Assembly: GCA_001189345.1 (NCBI GenBank)
Contig: LFKV01000016.1
Coordinates: 1 to 64,000 of the forward strand
Direction of reading: 5' to 3'
Length of the DNA stretch: 64,000 nucleotides
Source of the DNA: Candidatus Paraburkholderia kirkii
Lineage (GTDB): Bacteria > Pseudomonadota > Gammaproteobacteria > Burkholderiales > Burkholderiaceae
Under the pieces are notes generated by a model that searched no databases, had not been told where the DNA came from, and was given only the letters and a program-made list of their open reading frames with translations. The translations under genes and the position numbers were made by a program. Below are positions 51,513-61,085 of this stretch, piece after piece (the first letter of the stretch is position 1; each line of letters starts with the position of its first letter).

Positions 51513-51933
51513 CAGCTGCCACATTACACTGCGGCGTAGCGTCTTGGCAACCATCCGCGAACTTCGCACGCGGTTTCGTCGATCGCGCGCAGCGCTTACT
51601 GCATAATGTCAAGCGCCGCGGTTTTCGGGGTTTTCCCGGACCGTGTTTGCCCGAGCCGCGCCGTCATCGCCTTGCGACGGACGCGGCGGACGTACCCGAA
51701 AGCGTCGCCGCCGTCGCATGGCTCACCGTTCGCTCCGCACCGCGCGTCCGCACCTCAACCGTTTCGCCATGCCGTCCTGTTTCGTCCGTCCTGCCGCGCC
51801 CGTCCGGGGCGTCGCCGCTCACGACGCGTTGCCCGTCCCCGCTTTCATCGCCGATCCGGTTGCCCAACCCATTGCCGCTCGTCCGCCTTGCGCGGTGCCC
51901 GACGCGCATCGCACAGCTTTCGCGGAGTGAGGC

Positions 51934-52864
51934 ATGGCCGATCTTCCGCCGAAGCTGTTGCCCCAGGTGGCGCCGCCGCGCCTGCCGTTCAGCCTGCCCG
52001 ACCGTTGCCGCGCACGCACCGGGGCCAGGTCGCGCTCGCGGTCGTCTATCTCGTCTGGGGCTCCACCTATCTCGCCGTGCATCTGTGCCTGGCGTCGTTT
52101 CCGCCGCTGCTCTTGTCCGGCTTGCGCAATCTGCTTGCGGGCATCGAGCTTTTCGTCTTCGCGGCGCGCAGAAAGCCGGTCTGGCCGACGATGACCGAAG
52201 TGCGCAACGCCGCGCTGGTCGGCACGCTGCTGGTCGGCCTGTCGAGTGGGATGCTCGCCTACGGCATGCGCACGGTCGAGACCGGCACCGCCGCGGTGAT
52301 GGTCGCGACCGTCCCGCTCTTCGCGACGGTCATCGCCGCGCTCACGGGCCGGCGCATTGCGAAGGGCGAGTGGGTGGCGGTCGGGCTCGGTCTGCTGGGC
52401 ATCGTGCTGCTGAATCACGGCGATCCGGGCGCCGGCTCGACCGCGGGCAGCCTCGCGATTCTCTGCGGCGCGGTTTTCTGGGCAGGCGGCTCGCATCTGG
52501 CAAGCCGCCTCAGGCTGCCGTCCGATTTCTTCGTCTCGACGGCGCTGCAGATCGGTCTCGGCGGTTCGATCGCGACGGTCTTCGCCCTGATTTCGGGCGA
52601 GCGCCTCGGTCACGTCGGCTTCGTGCCGGGCACGTCGTTCGTCTATCTGAGCTGATCGGCACGATGGCCGCCTACGTCGCCTACGGCTTCCTGATCCGCC
52701 ACACGAGCCCAATCATCGCGAGCAGCTGCATGTACGTGAATCCCGTCGTCGCTGTGATGCTCGGCGAGATCATCACGCGCTGGACCGTCGTCGCGACGGT
52801 CGTGATCCTGCTTTCCGTCGGGCTTTCCTTCTGGTTCGACTATCGGCGGCGCGGGCTCGTGTGA
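51934..52864 (+). pseudogene. EamA/DMT family transporter, frameshifted
   Basis: Start MADLPPKLLPQVAPPRLPFS at 51934. The frame breaks near 52015, and the membrane body runs one frame over: VALAVVYLVWGSTYLAVHLC through SGERLGHVGFVPGTSFVYLS. There a second indel near 52650 introduces a stop. The last two helices (GTMAAYVAYGFLIRHTSPII, AVMLGEIITRWTVV) are in a third frame to the stop at 52862-52864. Two indels therefore break an RhaT/EamA-type exporter. An intact paralogue is at 21040-21921. Confidence 0.88.
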
Positions 52865-52930
52865 TGCCGTCATGAAACCCGACGCCCGGCGGAACACGTC
52901 GGCCGGACGGCGCTTGCGCGGCGAACGCGC

Positions 52931-52960
52931 AAAAAAATCCCGCCGCGCGAAGCGGCGGGA
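52931..52960 (-). terminator. Terminator downstream of the entericidin gene
   Basis: Perfect 9-base arms TCCCGCCGC and GCGGCGGGA, loop of five bases, followed on the minus strand by seven T residues. Confidence 0.88.
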
Positions 52961-53037
52961 AGACAGGCACCCCATCGACGCGACGGAACGCCCGGGCATC
53001 GGGCGCGCGGCACCGCTGCCGCGCGCGTCGCCCGTTG

Positions 53038-53172
53038 TTACTTGTGCTCCTCGGCGGAGTTCGAAATGGCCTGACCGCCCTTCGAGATATCCTGGCCCGC
53101 TCCCGAGATGGTGTTGCAGCCTGCGAGAGCCGCCGTGCCGGCGATCAGCAGCAAAGCGATGAGTCGAGTCAT
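53038..53172 (-). CDS. Entericidin A/B family lipoprotein
   Basis: A 44-residue lipoprotein, MTRLIALLLIAGTAALAGCN, then TISGAGQDISKGGQAISNSA. Lipobox LAGC, short helical mature part and size match entericidins, small membrane lipoproteins linked to stationary-phase stress. Preceded by AAGGGGGG as a ribosome-binding site and followed by a terminator about 77 bases downstream. Confidence 0.9.
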   Translation of the reverse strand: MTRLIALLLIAGTAALAGCNTISGAGQDISKGGQAISNSAEEHK

Positions 53173-53353
53173 TTTGTATCCCCCCTTGGGTTGAAATGCG
53201 TGACAGGAAGCCGGTTCGCGCATCGTGTCCGGTCGAAGGACGCCTTTCCGGCATCCAGCCTGACCCCAATCATAAAAAAGCCGGTTCGTGCAGGCTGTAG
53301 GCACGCGCGCGATTTTCCTGTCGGCGCGTTCCGCATTTCGCGTCGGAATCGTC

Positions 53354-54810
53354 CTACGCGAGCGGACTTGCAATCGGCGTCGCGATGGGTCCGAAGATCA
53401 TCGCATCGGCGCTGCGCTCGCGCGGCATCGACACGCTGATGATCGTGCCGTGCGGCGCCGCGCGCTCGATCTCGAAGCGCCCGCCGCGCGCCGACACGCA
53501 CTGGCGCATGCCGACGAGGCCGTGCGTCTGGGTGCGCTTCAGGTCCTGCGGCCGGATGCCGACACCGTCGTCGCCGATGACGAGCGACACGCTTTCGTCA
53601 TCGAGCGCGAGCGCCACGCGGATGCGGTTCGCGCGCGTACTTCGCCGCGTTCGTGAGCGTTTCCTGCGCGAGCCGAAAGAGCGCGATCTCGACCGCCTCG
53701 CCGAGCTTCACGTCCTCGCCGGGCAGATCGAAGGCGCCGCTCTAGCCGTTGCGCTGCGCGGCTTCGTCGGCGAGCGAGCGCAGCGCCGTCACCAGACCGA
53801 AGTTGGCGAGCACGGTCGGGCGCATGTCCTCGATGATGCGGCGCTTGAGCGCGATGCCCTGATCGAGATTGCCGAGAGCGCGCGCTTTTCGGCCATCGCG
53901 GGCTCGGTGTCCTTGAGCTTGCCGCGCACCCATGCGACGTCCATCTTGCTTGCGGTGAGGATCGAGCCGAGCTCGTCGTGCAGCTCGCGCGCGAGCTCCG
54001 TCTCCTCGTTTTCGCTGACGGATTGCAGATGCCAGGCGAGCGCTTCCAGCTGGCGCGTGCGCGCGAACACGAGCTGATCGAGCTCTTCCTGCTGCGTGAT
54101 GAGCGCCTTCTGCACGCGCGCCTGCTTGTCGAGCTGAATGCCGAGATTGCGGAACAGCAGCAGGAACAACGCGATGTTGAGCGCGTACAGCGCGGCCACG
54201 CAGAGTGTCGAGATGCGCTGGTCGGCGCGGCTCGCGTCGAGCGTGTGCTGCGCGCGCTGTTCCTCGTTCAGGCGCAGGAGCGACAGCGCGGCATCGAGCG
54301 TCGCGCTCGCGTCCGGCGGCATCGGCGGACGGGTCTTTCCGGAGATCGGCGAGGCGCGCCGTGCCCTGGGAGATTTCATCGTCGGCGGCGGCGCGGATCT
54401 GCGCGAAGCTCGCGAGCGCCGTGTCGTTGCCGATGCGCCGGTAGTAGGCGTCGAGCGACGCGAGCGTGCGCCGCACGCGCGCGGACGTCTGCTCAAAATG
54501 CGTCCGGTACGCGCTGTCCGGCTGCAGCGCGAAGCCGCGTTCGTCGGCGGTGAGCGTCGCGAAATCTGCGGCGAGCGCCGACAGCTGCGTGGTCGCGCCC
54601 TTGGCGTCGAGCGCGGTTTCGTATTCCGCGGCGATACGCATGCGCCCCTATTCCAGGATCACGAGTCCCCCCCACGGTGATGACGATGGCAACCGTCATC
54701 GTGACCGCCCAGCTGTAGCGGCGCATCCATTCGTTCAGGCGCGCGGTGCGTGGCTCATGGCGTGGGTCGAAGCCGGATTGGAAGCGTGTGTCGGTGGATT
54801 CCCACAGCAA
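53354..54810 (-). pseudogene. Sensor histidine kinase (HisKA_3 type), disrupted
   Basis: Pieces in order on the minus strand: N-terminal TM (YSWAVTMTVAIVITVGG); a G7 tract (54667-54673) frameshift plus an in-frame TAG before GRMRIAAEYETALDAKGATT (CHASE3-like sensor). Then TM LCVAALYALNIALFLLLF and the phosphorylated-His box ETELARELHDELGSILTASK in another frame. LANFGLVTALRSLADEAAQ follows, with a TAG stop after RNG. Last comes HATPase DDESVSLVIGDDGVGIRPQD to the stop at 53354. At least four frameshifts and two nonsense codons. Its NarL-type partner gene nearby is also broken. Confidence 0.85.
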
Positions 54811-54883
54811 AAAAGGAGCCAGCCCTAATGCGCCGCGCGAAAGTCGTGGCTAGCATAATGGGTCATTCATACGGGGAACGATC

Positions 54884-55045
54884 ATGCTGAAGTGGGCGTT
54901 GTTTTTCGCGATCGTGGCCGTGCTGGGCTTCACGGGCGTCGCCGCCGGCGCCGCCATCGCCAAGTTCCTGTTCGTGCTGTTCCTGATTCTCTGCGTCGTG
55001 TTCCTCGTGCTGGGGTTCGTCCTCACGAAAAAGGCCATCGACTAG
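54884..55045 (+). CDS. DUF1328 small membrane protein
   Basis: A 53-residue protein with two hydrophobic helices ([40 protein letters not shown]) and a Lys-Lys-Ala-Ile-Asp end. The family (YtjA-like) is common, small and of unknown function. It is often next to stress genes. A second family member, frameshifted, is 110 bases downstream. Confidence 0.85.
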   Translation: MLKWALFFAIVAVLGFTGVAAGAAIAKFLFVLFLILCVVFLVLGFVLTKKAID

Positions 55046-55155
55046 CGCCGGTCCCGCGCGCCTGCTTCCGGCTGTCGCCATGTCCCGGCGGCAGCCGGAA
55101 GGTCGGGGATTCCGGTACCGCCGAGGCCGGTTCATACTACCATGAAGGAGGTTCC

Positions 55156-55334
55156 ATGCTTCACTACGCTGCAGTCTTCTTCGTCATCGCCATCATCACG
55201 GCCGTGTTCGGCTTCACCGGCATCGCGGCCGGCGCGGCGGAAATCGCGAAGATTTTTTTTATATTTTTCTCGTCGTGTTCGTGGTCACGCTGCTGCTCGG
55301 CGTATTCCGAACGCTCGGCGTATTCCGAACGTGA
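55156..55334 (+). pseudogene. Second DUF1328 protein, frameshift in a T8 run
   Basis: Excellent ribosome-binding site AAGGAGG, then [20 protein letters not shown] and [14 protein letters not shown]8 run (55253-55260) would need nine T to read on as [20 protein letters not shown]. As written, the frame runs off after FFIFF. An 18-base tandem duplication (CTCGGCGTATTCCGAACG twice, 55299-55334 region) adds six residues at the end in the native frame. Slippage on the T run could restore the product. Confidence 0.85.
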
Positions 55335-55548
55335 CGCCGCACCCCGCGAAAGGCGTGCGCCATCGGGCTGCGCGCGGGCCTTGCGTCCGTCGCGTGGCTT
55401 GTTTCGAGGATCAGGCATGGCGCATGCATCGGAGTTTCCGATTGGATAGCAGGGCGCTATGCAAATCGCGCGCGACCGGGACGCCCCCGACCGTGCGCGG
55501 ACCTGCTCCAGCGACCGTCATCTGAACAATTTCACAGGAGCGAATCAA

Positions 55549-56124
55549 ATGTCCAAATCGTCTGCTGTAAAAGCCGCGCCAGGCCATGCCGGAGACTCCT
55601 TCGTCATCGACGTCGAAAAGATTCGCGCCGACGCGCGGCAGCACATGGACGAAGGCCCGGTGACGCCGAGCTATGGCGCCGACCGTGAGACCGTGCTCAA
55701 GCTGCTCAACGACTCGCTCGCCACGGAGATTGTCTGCACGCTGCGCTACAAGCGTCACTATTTCATGGCGAAGGGCATTCACTCGGAAGCCGTCGCGCAG
55801 GAGTTCCTGCAGCACGCGAACGAGGAGCAGCAGCACGCCGATACGCTCGCCGAACGCATCGTGCAGCTCGGCGGCGCGCCGAACTTCGCGCCCGACGGCC
55901 TTTCGTCGTGCTCGCACTCGGAGTACAGCGAAGGCAAGGATCTGATCGACATGATCCGCGAGAACCTGATCGCGGAGCGCATCGCGATCGACACTTATCG
56001 CGAGATCATCCGCTATCTCGGCGACAAGGACGTCACGACGCGGCGTATCTTCGAGGAGATTTTGGCCGTCGAGGAAGAGCACGCGGACGACATGGCCGAT
56101 CTGCTGCAAGGCCGCAACGGCTGA
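55549..56124 (+). CDS. Ferritin-like (bacterioferritin-type) protein
   Basis: A 191-residue four-helix protein with iron-ligand patterns: Glu in LATEIVCTLRYKRHYFMAKG, ExxH in FLQHANEEQQHADTLAERIV, Glu in ENLIAERIAIDTYREIIRYL, and ExxH in ILAVEEEHADDMADLL. It stores or detoxifies iron and may protect DNA under stress. It reads intact, in a neighbourhood of otherwise broken genes. Confidence 0.88.
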   Translation: MSKSSAVKAAPGHAGDSFVIDVEKIRADARQHMDEGPVTPSYGADRETVLKLLNDSLATEIVCTLRYKRHYFMAKGIHSEAVAQEFLQHANEEQQHADTLAERIVQLGGAPNFAPDGLSSCSHSEYSEGKDLIDMIRENLIAERIAIDTYREIIRYLGDKDVTTRRIFEEILAVEEEHADDMADLLQGRNG

Positions 56125-56230
56125 TGGCGACGGCGCGATGCGCGACGGACTCGCCGCGCGTCGCGCTGACGGCTCACGTAAGATGACCGTTCAACTACTA
56201 CAAGAACGTCCGGCAGCGCGGACGGCGCGA

Positions 56231-56868
56231 ATGATTTGAGTCCTGATAGCCGACAACCATGCGATCGTGCGCAGCGGGTTCCGGCAGTTCGTCGCGGACG
56301 AGCCCGACATGGAAGTGGTCGCCGAAGCCGCAACCGGCGACGAAGCCATCGCGCTCGTGCGCGAGCAGGCATTTGGCGTGGTGTTGCTGGACATCGCGAT
56401 GCTGGACAAGAACAGCGTGGACACCTTGCGGGTCATCAAGCAGATCCGGCCGGAGCAGGGCGTGCTGATGCTTTCGGGCTTTCCGGAGAGCCAGTACGCG
56501 ATCAATCTGCTGAAGGCGGGCGCGAACGGCTATCTGAACAAGGACGCCGCCGCCGCCGCCGATGAGATCGTGCGCGCGATCCGCACGGTGGCGCGGGGGG
56601 CATCGCTATCTTTCCGAGTTCATCGCGGACGCGCTCGCCGACAAGCTCGACAAGCCCGCCGCGAAGCGGCCTCACGAGTTGCTGTCGGAGCGCGAGTTCC
56701 AGATCTTCTGCAAGATCGCGGGCGGGCGGATTCCCACGGAAATCGCGCAGGAGCTGCATCTGTCGGTGAAGACGGTGAGCACGTATCGCGCGCGTGCTGG
56801 AGAAAATGCGGCTCTCCAACAACGCCGATCTCACGTATTACGCGATCAAGAACGGCCTAATCGAATAG
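56231..56868 (+). pseudogene. NarL/FixJ-type response regulator, disrupted
   Basis: The start is ATG ATT TGA at 56231, where codon 3 should be CGA (Arg); a C-to-T change makes a stop. The receiver domain then reads VLIADNHAIVRSGFRQFVAD, VVLLDIAML (phospho-Asp) and GANGYLNKDAAA. A G6 run (56595-56600) shifts the frame before HRYLSEFIADALAD. The LuxR HTH (LSEREFQIFCKIAGGRIPTE, IAQELHLSVKTVSTYRAR) is followed by another indel. VLEKMRLSNNADL then runs to the TAG at 56866-56868. It is the probable partner of the broken kinase at 53354-54810. Confidence 0.87.
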
Positions 56869-56926
56869 CGGCGCGGCGTTCGGAATTCGCGCGCCGCGCC
56901 TGGCTTATAGGCGGAGGACGCCCGAC

Positions 56927-57384
56927 GTGGGCAATCACATCATCACCGACGACCGGGCACGGCAACCGACGCCGCATGGCGCGCCGCTCGCGGTGCTGCT
57001 GATCGAGGATTCGCCGCTGATTCGCCGCTGATTCGCCGCAGCCTCACCGAGGCGATCGAGGCGCTCGGCCCCTGGCGCGTGGCCGCCTGCGCCGATGCGC
57101 CCGACGATGCCATCGCGCTGCTGTCGTCGCGGCCTTTCGACGCGGTGATCGTCGATCTGCAGCTGAAGCGCGGCTCGGGCGTCGGGGTGCTCGCGTGGCT
57201 CCGGGAGCGCGGCGCGGAAGCGTCTCGCCGCGCGTTCGTCGCGGTGCTCACCAATCATGCGCTGCCCGCGTATCGCGAACGCTGCCTGCAATACGGCGTG
57301 CATCACTTCTTCGACAAGTCGCTCGAATTCGACCGCGTGCTCGAGGCGCTGCACGACTACGCGCGCGAGCGCATTTGTCGCTGA
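56927..57384 (+). pseudogene. Response-regulator receiver domain protein, broken by an 11-bp tandem duplication
   Basis: A GTG at 56927 begins GNHIITDDRARQPTPHGAPL and AVLLIEDSPLIRR. An extra copy of TGATTCGCCGC (about 57010-57032) then shifts the frame and creates a stop. The original frame resumes with SLTEAIEALGPWRVAACAD, FDAVIVDLQLKRGSGVGVLA (phospho-Asp) and HHFFDKSLEFDRVLEALHDY to the stop at 57382-57384. Removing 11 bases restores one uninterrupted receiver of about 148 residues without an output domain. Confidence 0.88.
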
Positions 57385-57399
57385 ATTTCCCGTTCCGGC

Positions 57400-58549
57400 C
57401 TACGCGCGCGGGTTTGCCGCCGCGCGGCGCTTGCGGCTGCGCCAATGACTGAAGCCGGCCAGCGCCGAACCCAGCGCCCCGCCGATGAAGTACGCCACCA
57501 TGTAGACGGTGTTCACGCGGCTGCGCGCTTCGGGCCTGAGCGCGTAGATGCGCGACTGGTTCGAGATCTGCGCGGCCTGCACGCCGACGTCGAGCACGAT
57601 CACACCGACGATCAGCCCGACGATGCTCCTCGCCGAAAACGCGAATATGACGAATGACAGCGCGGTGAGCCCGATGCACAGCGAGATGACGGCGCGCGGG
57701 CCGCGCCTGTCGGCGGATTTGCCCGCGAGCGTCGCAGCGAGCGCGCCGGCCGCGCCGACGATGCCGAACAGCCCCGCCGCCTGCGGCCCCAGGTGGAACG
57801 GCTCGCCCGCAAGCAGCAGCGTGAGCACCGACCAGAAGATGCTGAATGCGGCGAAGAGCGAGCTGCCGGTGAGCGTGGCCTCGCGCAGGGCGGGGCTTTC
57901 CAGGGTGAGATGCCACATCGACCCGAGCAGCTTGCCATAGGAGAGCGTCGAGGTCGGGCGGCTTTTCGGCAGCCGCGCGACGACGATCGCCGCGAGCGCG
58001 ACGGTCGCGATCACCGACGCGCCGAATACCGCGCGCCAGCCGAAATAATTGCGCGACGAAGCCGGACACCGTGCGCGCGAGCAGGAGGCCGCTCATTACC
58101 GTGCCGACGGCATAGCCGCGCTCGGCGGCGGGCGCGAGTTCGGCGGAGAACGGCACGGCCTGCTGGGCGATCGTCGACACGACGCCGATCGTGAGGCTCG
58201 CCGCGATCAGTACCGCGAGCGTCGGCGCCGTGCACGCGACCACGAGCGATACGCCGAGCGCCGCCAGTTGCAGCAGGATCAGGAGACGCCGGTCGAAGCG
58301 GTCGCCGAGTGGCGTGAGCACGAGCATGCCGAGCGCGTAGCCGAGCTGGGTCGACGCCGGCACGGCGCCGATCAGCCAGGCGCTTTCGGGGAACGCCGTA
58401 CGGAAGTCGCCGAGCAGCGGCTGGTTGAGGTAGATGTTCGCGACCGACATGCCCGCGATCGTCGCGAGCAGCCAGAGCGTGGCGCGCGAGTAGTGCGGAT
58501 GGCGTTCCGGCGCGTCGAGAGGTTGGGGCGGTTGTGAAGAAGTGGGCAT
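57400..58549 (-). pseudogene. MFS transporter, one frameshift
   Basis: Start MPTSSQPPQPLDAPERHPHY (58549). The N-terminal half is open with MFS features (GYALGMLVLTPLGDRFDRRL, AQQAVPFSAELAPAAERG). The frame breaks after ARTVSGFVAQ near 58050. The C-terminal half NYFGWRAVFGASVIATVALA through GALGSALAGFSHWRSRKRRA is one frame over, to 57400. One base restores about 383 residues. It resembles sugar- or drug-type efflux MFS proteins. Confidence 0.88.
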
Positions 58550-58625
58550 GGTCGGTTCGGACGGTAGGACGATTGGCTGCCAGCCGCCGATCATACTGAA
58601 GACGCGCGAATGCCGCAGAGCGCGA

Positions 58626-59426
58626 CTAGAAGGGCTGCGGACCGCCGCCCTGCTCGACGCTCACGCAATGCGTAACGAGCCCGAGGTCCGCGCGCCACAG
58701 ATGCAGCCCGAACGCGGGTGGTTCCATGACGAACGCGTCTGCGGCGCCGGGCGTGAGTTGCAGCGCGACCTGATGGGCGGTCGACGGCGCGCACCACGCG
58801 ATCGTGCCGCCGAAACGCGCGCTGATCGCGCGATGGACGTGACCGCACACGACACGCTCGACGTTCGGATGGCGCCGCAGCAATGCTTCGAGCGCGCGGC
58901 TGTCGTCAGTGGCGAGGCGGATGTCGTCCATGAAGCCGATGCCGCACGCGAAGGGCGGATGGTGCATGCCGATCACGACCGGCCGCTCGCGGGATGCTTC
59001 GAGTTGCGCTTCGAGCCAGGCGAGACGGGCGGCGCACAGGCGTCCGGCGGGCGAGCCGGGATCGAGCGTGTCGAGCGCGATTACGCGGACCTCGCCCACG
59101 TCGTACGCGTATTGCACGAAGGCGCCGTCGCCCGCGAGCTTGGGGCGGTCGCCGAACACCGCGTGCAGATTGCCGCGATCGTCGTGATTGCCGACGAGCA
59201 CGCGCCAGAGCATGGCGAGCCTGTCGAGCAGCGCGCGCAGGTGGCGGTATTCGTCGATGCCGCCCGCGTCGACGAGATCGCCGGTGACGAGCACGGCGTC
59301 GGGACGAGGGTCGAGCGCGTTGAGCGCATCGATCGCGCGCGCGAGATACGCGGCGGTATCGACGCGGCCGTAGGCGAGCGTGCCCGGCAGCGTGACGTGC
59401 AGATCGGTGATCTGGGCAAGCAGCAT
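58626..59426 (-). CDS. Metallophosphoesterase (CpdA/GpdQ-like phosphodiesterase)
   Basis: A 266-residue class III cyclic-nucleotide or glycerophosphodiester phosphodiesterase. Metal motifs in order: ITDLHV (DxH), VTGDLVD (GDxxD), VGNHDDR (GNHD), MHHPPFACG (H), CGHVHRA (GHxH). All residues are present. Whether the substrate is cAMP or a glycerophosphodiester cannot be told from sequence. Intact, in contrast to the adjacent MFS gene. Confidence 0.87.
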   Translation of the reverse strand: MLLAQITDLHVTLPGTLAYGRVDTAAYLARAIDALNALDPRPDAVLVTGDLVDAGGIDEYRHLRALLDRLAMLWRVLVGNHDDRGNLHAVFGDRPKLAGDGAFVQYAYDVGEVRVIALDTLDPGSPAGRLCAARLAWLEAQLEASRERPVVIGMHHPPFACGIGFMDDIRLATDDSRALEALLRRHPNVERVVCGHVHRAISARFGGTIAWCAPSTAHQVALQLTPGAADAFVMEPPAFGLHLWRADLGLVTHCVSVEQGGGPQPF

Positions 59427-59463
59427 GCGCGCGTGTCTCCTCGTCGAGGCCCGTCGGTCGATC

Positions 59464-59817
59464 TTACTCGTCGGCTTCCGCGGGTGGCTTGGGCGCGAAC
59501 GCCGCGGGCAGGAGCCACTGGAAGCCGGTCATCGACTGCTCGCTGAACGTGCATTCGGCGGCCGCGAAGCCCACGCTCGGTTTGGTCGCGGGCGGCTTCG
59601 GCGGATACTCGATCGTACCGTGCACGATCACCCGCGAGCCATGATAGCCGGCGCCGGATCCGGTGATCTTCAGCGGCGCGCTCTCGAGGCCGGGGTAGTC
59701 CGCGCGCATCTTGTCCTTGCAGGCTTCGACGTTCTTGTAGTAGGACGTGCAGCCGGCGAGATACGCGAGCGGCATGGAGAGCAGGAGCAGCAGGAAGAGG
59801 CGAGAGCGATGATTCAT
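59464..59817 (-). CDS. Lipoprotein, function unknown
   Basis: A 117-residue protein with signal and lipobox (MNHRSRLFLLLLLSMPLAYL, then LAGC at Cys23). The mature part reads TSYYKNVEACKDKMRADYPG and KITGSGAGYHGSRVIVHGTI, with two further cysteines that could pair. The style is conserved in Burkholderia. The function is unknown. The start at 59817 fits the lipoprotein signal; the frame extends upstream without similarity. Confidence 0.8.
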   Translation of the reverse strand: MNHRSRLFLLLLLSMPLAYLAGCTSYYKNVEACKDKMRADYPGLESAPLKITGSGAGYHGSRVIVHGTIEYPPKPPATKPSVGFAAAECTFSEQSMTGFQWLLPAAFAPKPPAEADE

Positions 59818-60032
59818 CGATGAATTCGGTCGATGCCCGATGCAGCGGGGCGCACCGGAGCGTGATGAGAGTCGGGGCGAAGCTTTATAACATGCGCGCG
59901 GCCGTGTCTCACTGTAGTGCATCGCGGCGAGCCGTGGGCGGGCCTCGCGACGGCTTGTTTTGCCGCGCGAACCAGTAGCACAATCGACACTGGCATTCTT
60001 CGAGTGCGTTTCGACTGACGGAGACGACCGCC

Positions 60033-60311
60033 ATGCAGAAGGACATCGAAGTAGGCGACTACCTGCTCGCCATGCAGACTGTGCCCCGGCCGTGCGAGGC
60101 CGACGGCGACGCGGACGCGGCGCCGTCCGAAGGATACGCGATCCGCGTGACCCGGCTCGACCAGAAGCCGGTGCATGGTTCGAAGCTTGCAGACGATTCC
60201 GGCGAAATGACGGGCGACCACGGCCCGTTCGACACCATCGCCGAGGCCATCGCGCACGGCGAGGCGTGGGGACGGCATTACATCGCGCGCGTTCTGGGGC
60301 ATGCGGTGTAG
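60033..60311 (+). CDS. Conserved hypothetical protein
   Basis: A 92-residue acidic protein (MQKDIEVGDYLLAMQTVPRP, GYAIRVTRLDQKPVHGSKL, FDTIAEAIAHGEAWGRHYIA). No membrane segment or signal. The pattern resembles small Burkholderia hypotheticals. A good ribosome-binding site (CGGAGACG) precedes the start. I cannot assign a function. Confidence 0.7.
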   Translation: MQKDIEVGDYLLAMQTVPRPCEADGDADAAPSEGYAIRVTRLDQKPVHGSKLADDSGEMTGDHGPFDTIAEAIAHGEAWGRHYIARVLGHAV

Positions 60312-60437
60312 CGGTGGGGTATGCGAAAGCAGGGGCTCGCTCCCCGCATGAAGCGGGTGCAGGGCGGCGGCGCGCATCGCTAGACTTTGCCTCGTCGGCC
60401 GGATTCCGGTCGGCGCCAGCCAGTCTCGGAGGCCGCC

Positions 60438-60644
60438 ATGATGCCCGTTGCCCTTTACCTCACGCCGAACTACATCGCCTCGGTCCGAAAGGGCAAGACG
60501 CGGGATTCATTCGGCGGGACCGTGCGTTTCATCGGCGTGGACGCGCTGCCGTTCGATATCGAGCATGTGTGCCTGCTCGACCGCGATACGGCGATGGAGG
60601 CGCTGTTCGATGCCGTTAGGGAGAGGCTGCTGAACGCGGTGTGA
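60438..60644 (+). CDS. Small hypothetical protein
   Basis: A 68-residue frame (MMPVALYLTPNYIASVRKGK, FGGTVRFIGVDALPFDIEHV) with GGAGG ahead of the ATG. No recognised family. It lies behind the 92-residue hypothetical and looks like a small cytoplasmic protein. Confidence 0.6.
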   Translation: MMPVALYLTPNYIASVRKGKTRDSFGGTVRFIGVDALPFDIEHVCLLDRDTAMEALFDAVRERLLNAV

Positions 60645-60731
60645 GCGGGCGACGAGCTTTCGTCGACGCGTTCAGCACGGCGGCGCGCCGACATCCCGGT
60701 TGGAAGTCAAGCAGGCGCGATTTTGGCGTGC

Positions 60732-61079
60732 TCAACGGTACTCGTCAATTTCGATGGTTCCGCCCAGGGCTTCCATCATCGCGCGAATGTCGTCGGGGAC
60801 GCCGGGAATGCGGTTGCCCGTCTCGTTATCCCAAAAGCAGAAGAATCGAACTGTCGCGTCGTTTTGCGCCAACATTTCACGCAAGTCATCGCGCGGTAGA
60901 TTCAGACGAGCAATCAAGTAACGGAGATGCGGTTCCAGCGCGTCGCTCGTTACTACCGTCCAGCTCTTCACTCCCCAGAGCCCCACGCGGCCCGGAACGC
61001 GGCTCGGTCGTCCGGATGGCGTCACGAATGGTTCCCCTTTGACAATGGCGACATCTGGATCAATGCCGAAATACTCCGA
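60732..61079 (-). pseudogene. DUF4279-like protein, N-terminus cut by IS630 fragment
   Basis: A frame reading FGIDPDVAIVKGEPFVTPSG, GRVGLWGVKSWTVVTSD, LEPHLRYLIARLNL and FFCFWDNETGNRIPGVPDDI. It resembles DUF4279 proteins (GxxP, kGE, G-W and xWDNETG-type pattern). In front of EYFGID the frame fuses directly to the end of an IS630 transposase (SRIQREVI), so the first residues of the gene are lost. The function is unknown; family assignment is moderate. Confidence 0.65.
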
Positions 61080-61085
61080 TCACTT

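Noticed and set aside
51606-52655. 349-codon exporter starting far upstream
   Set aside because: The first 135 or so codons have no transporter character and are rich in Arg/Pro; the real start at 51934 is in a different frame, which identifies a pseudogene.
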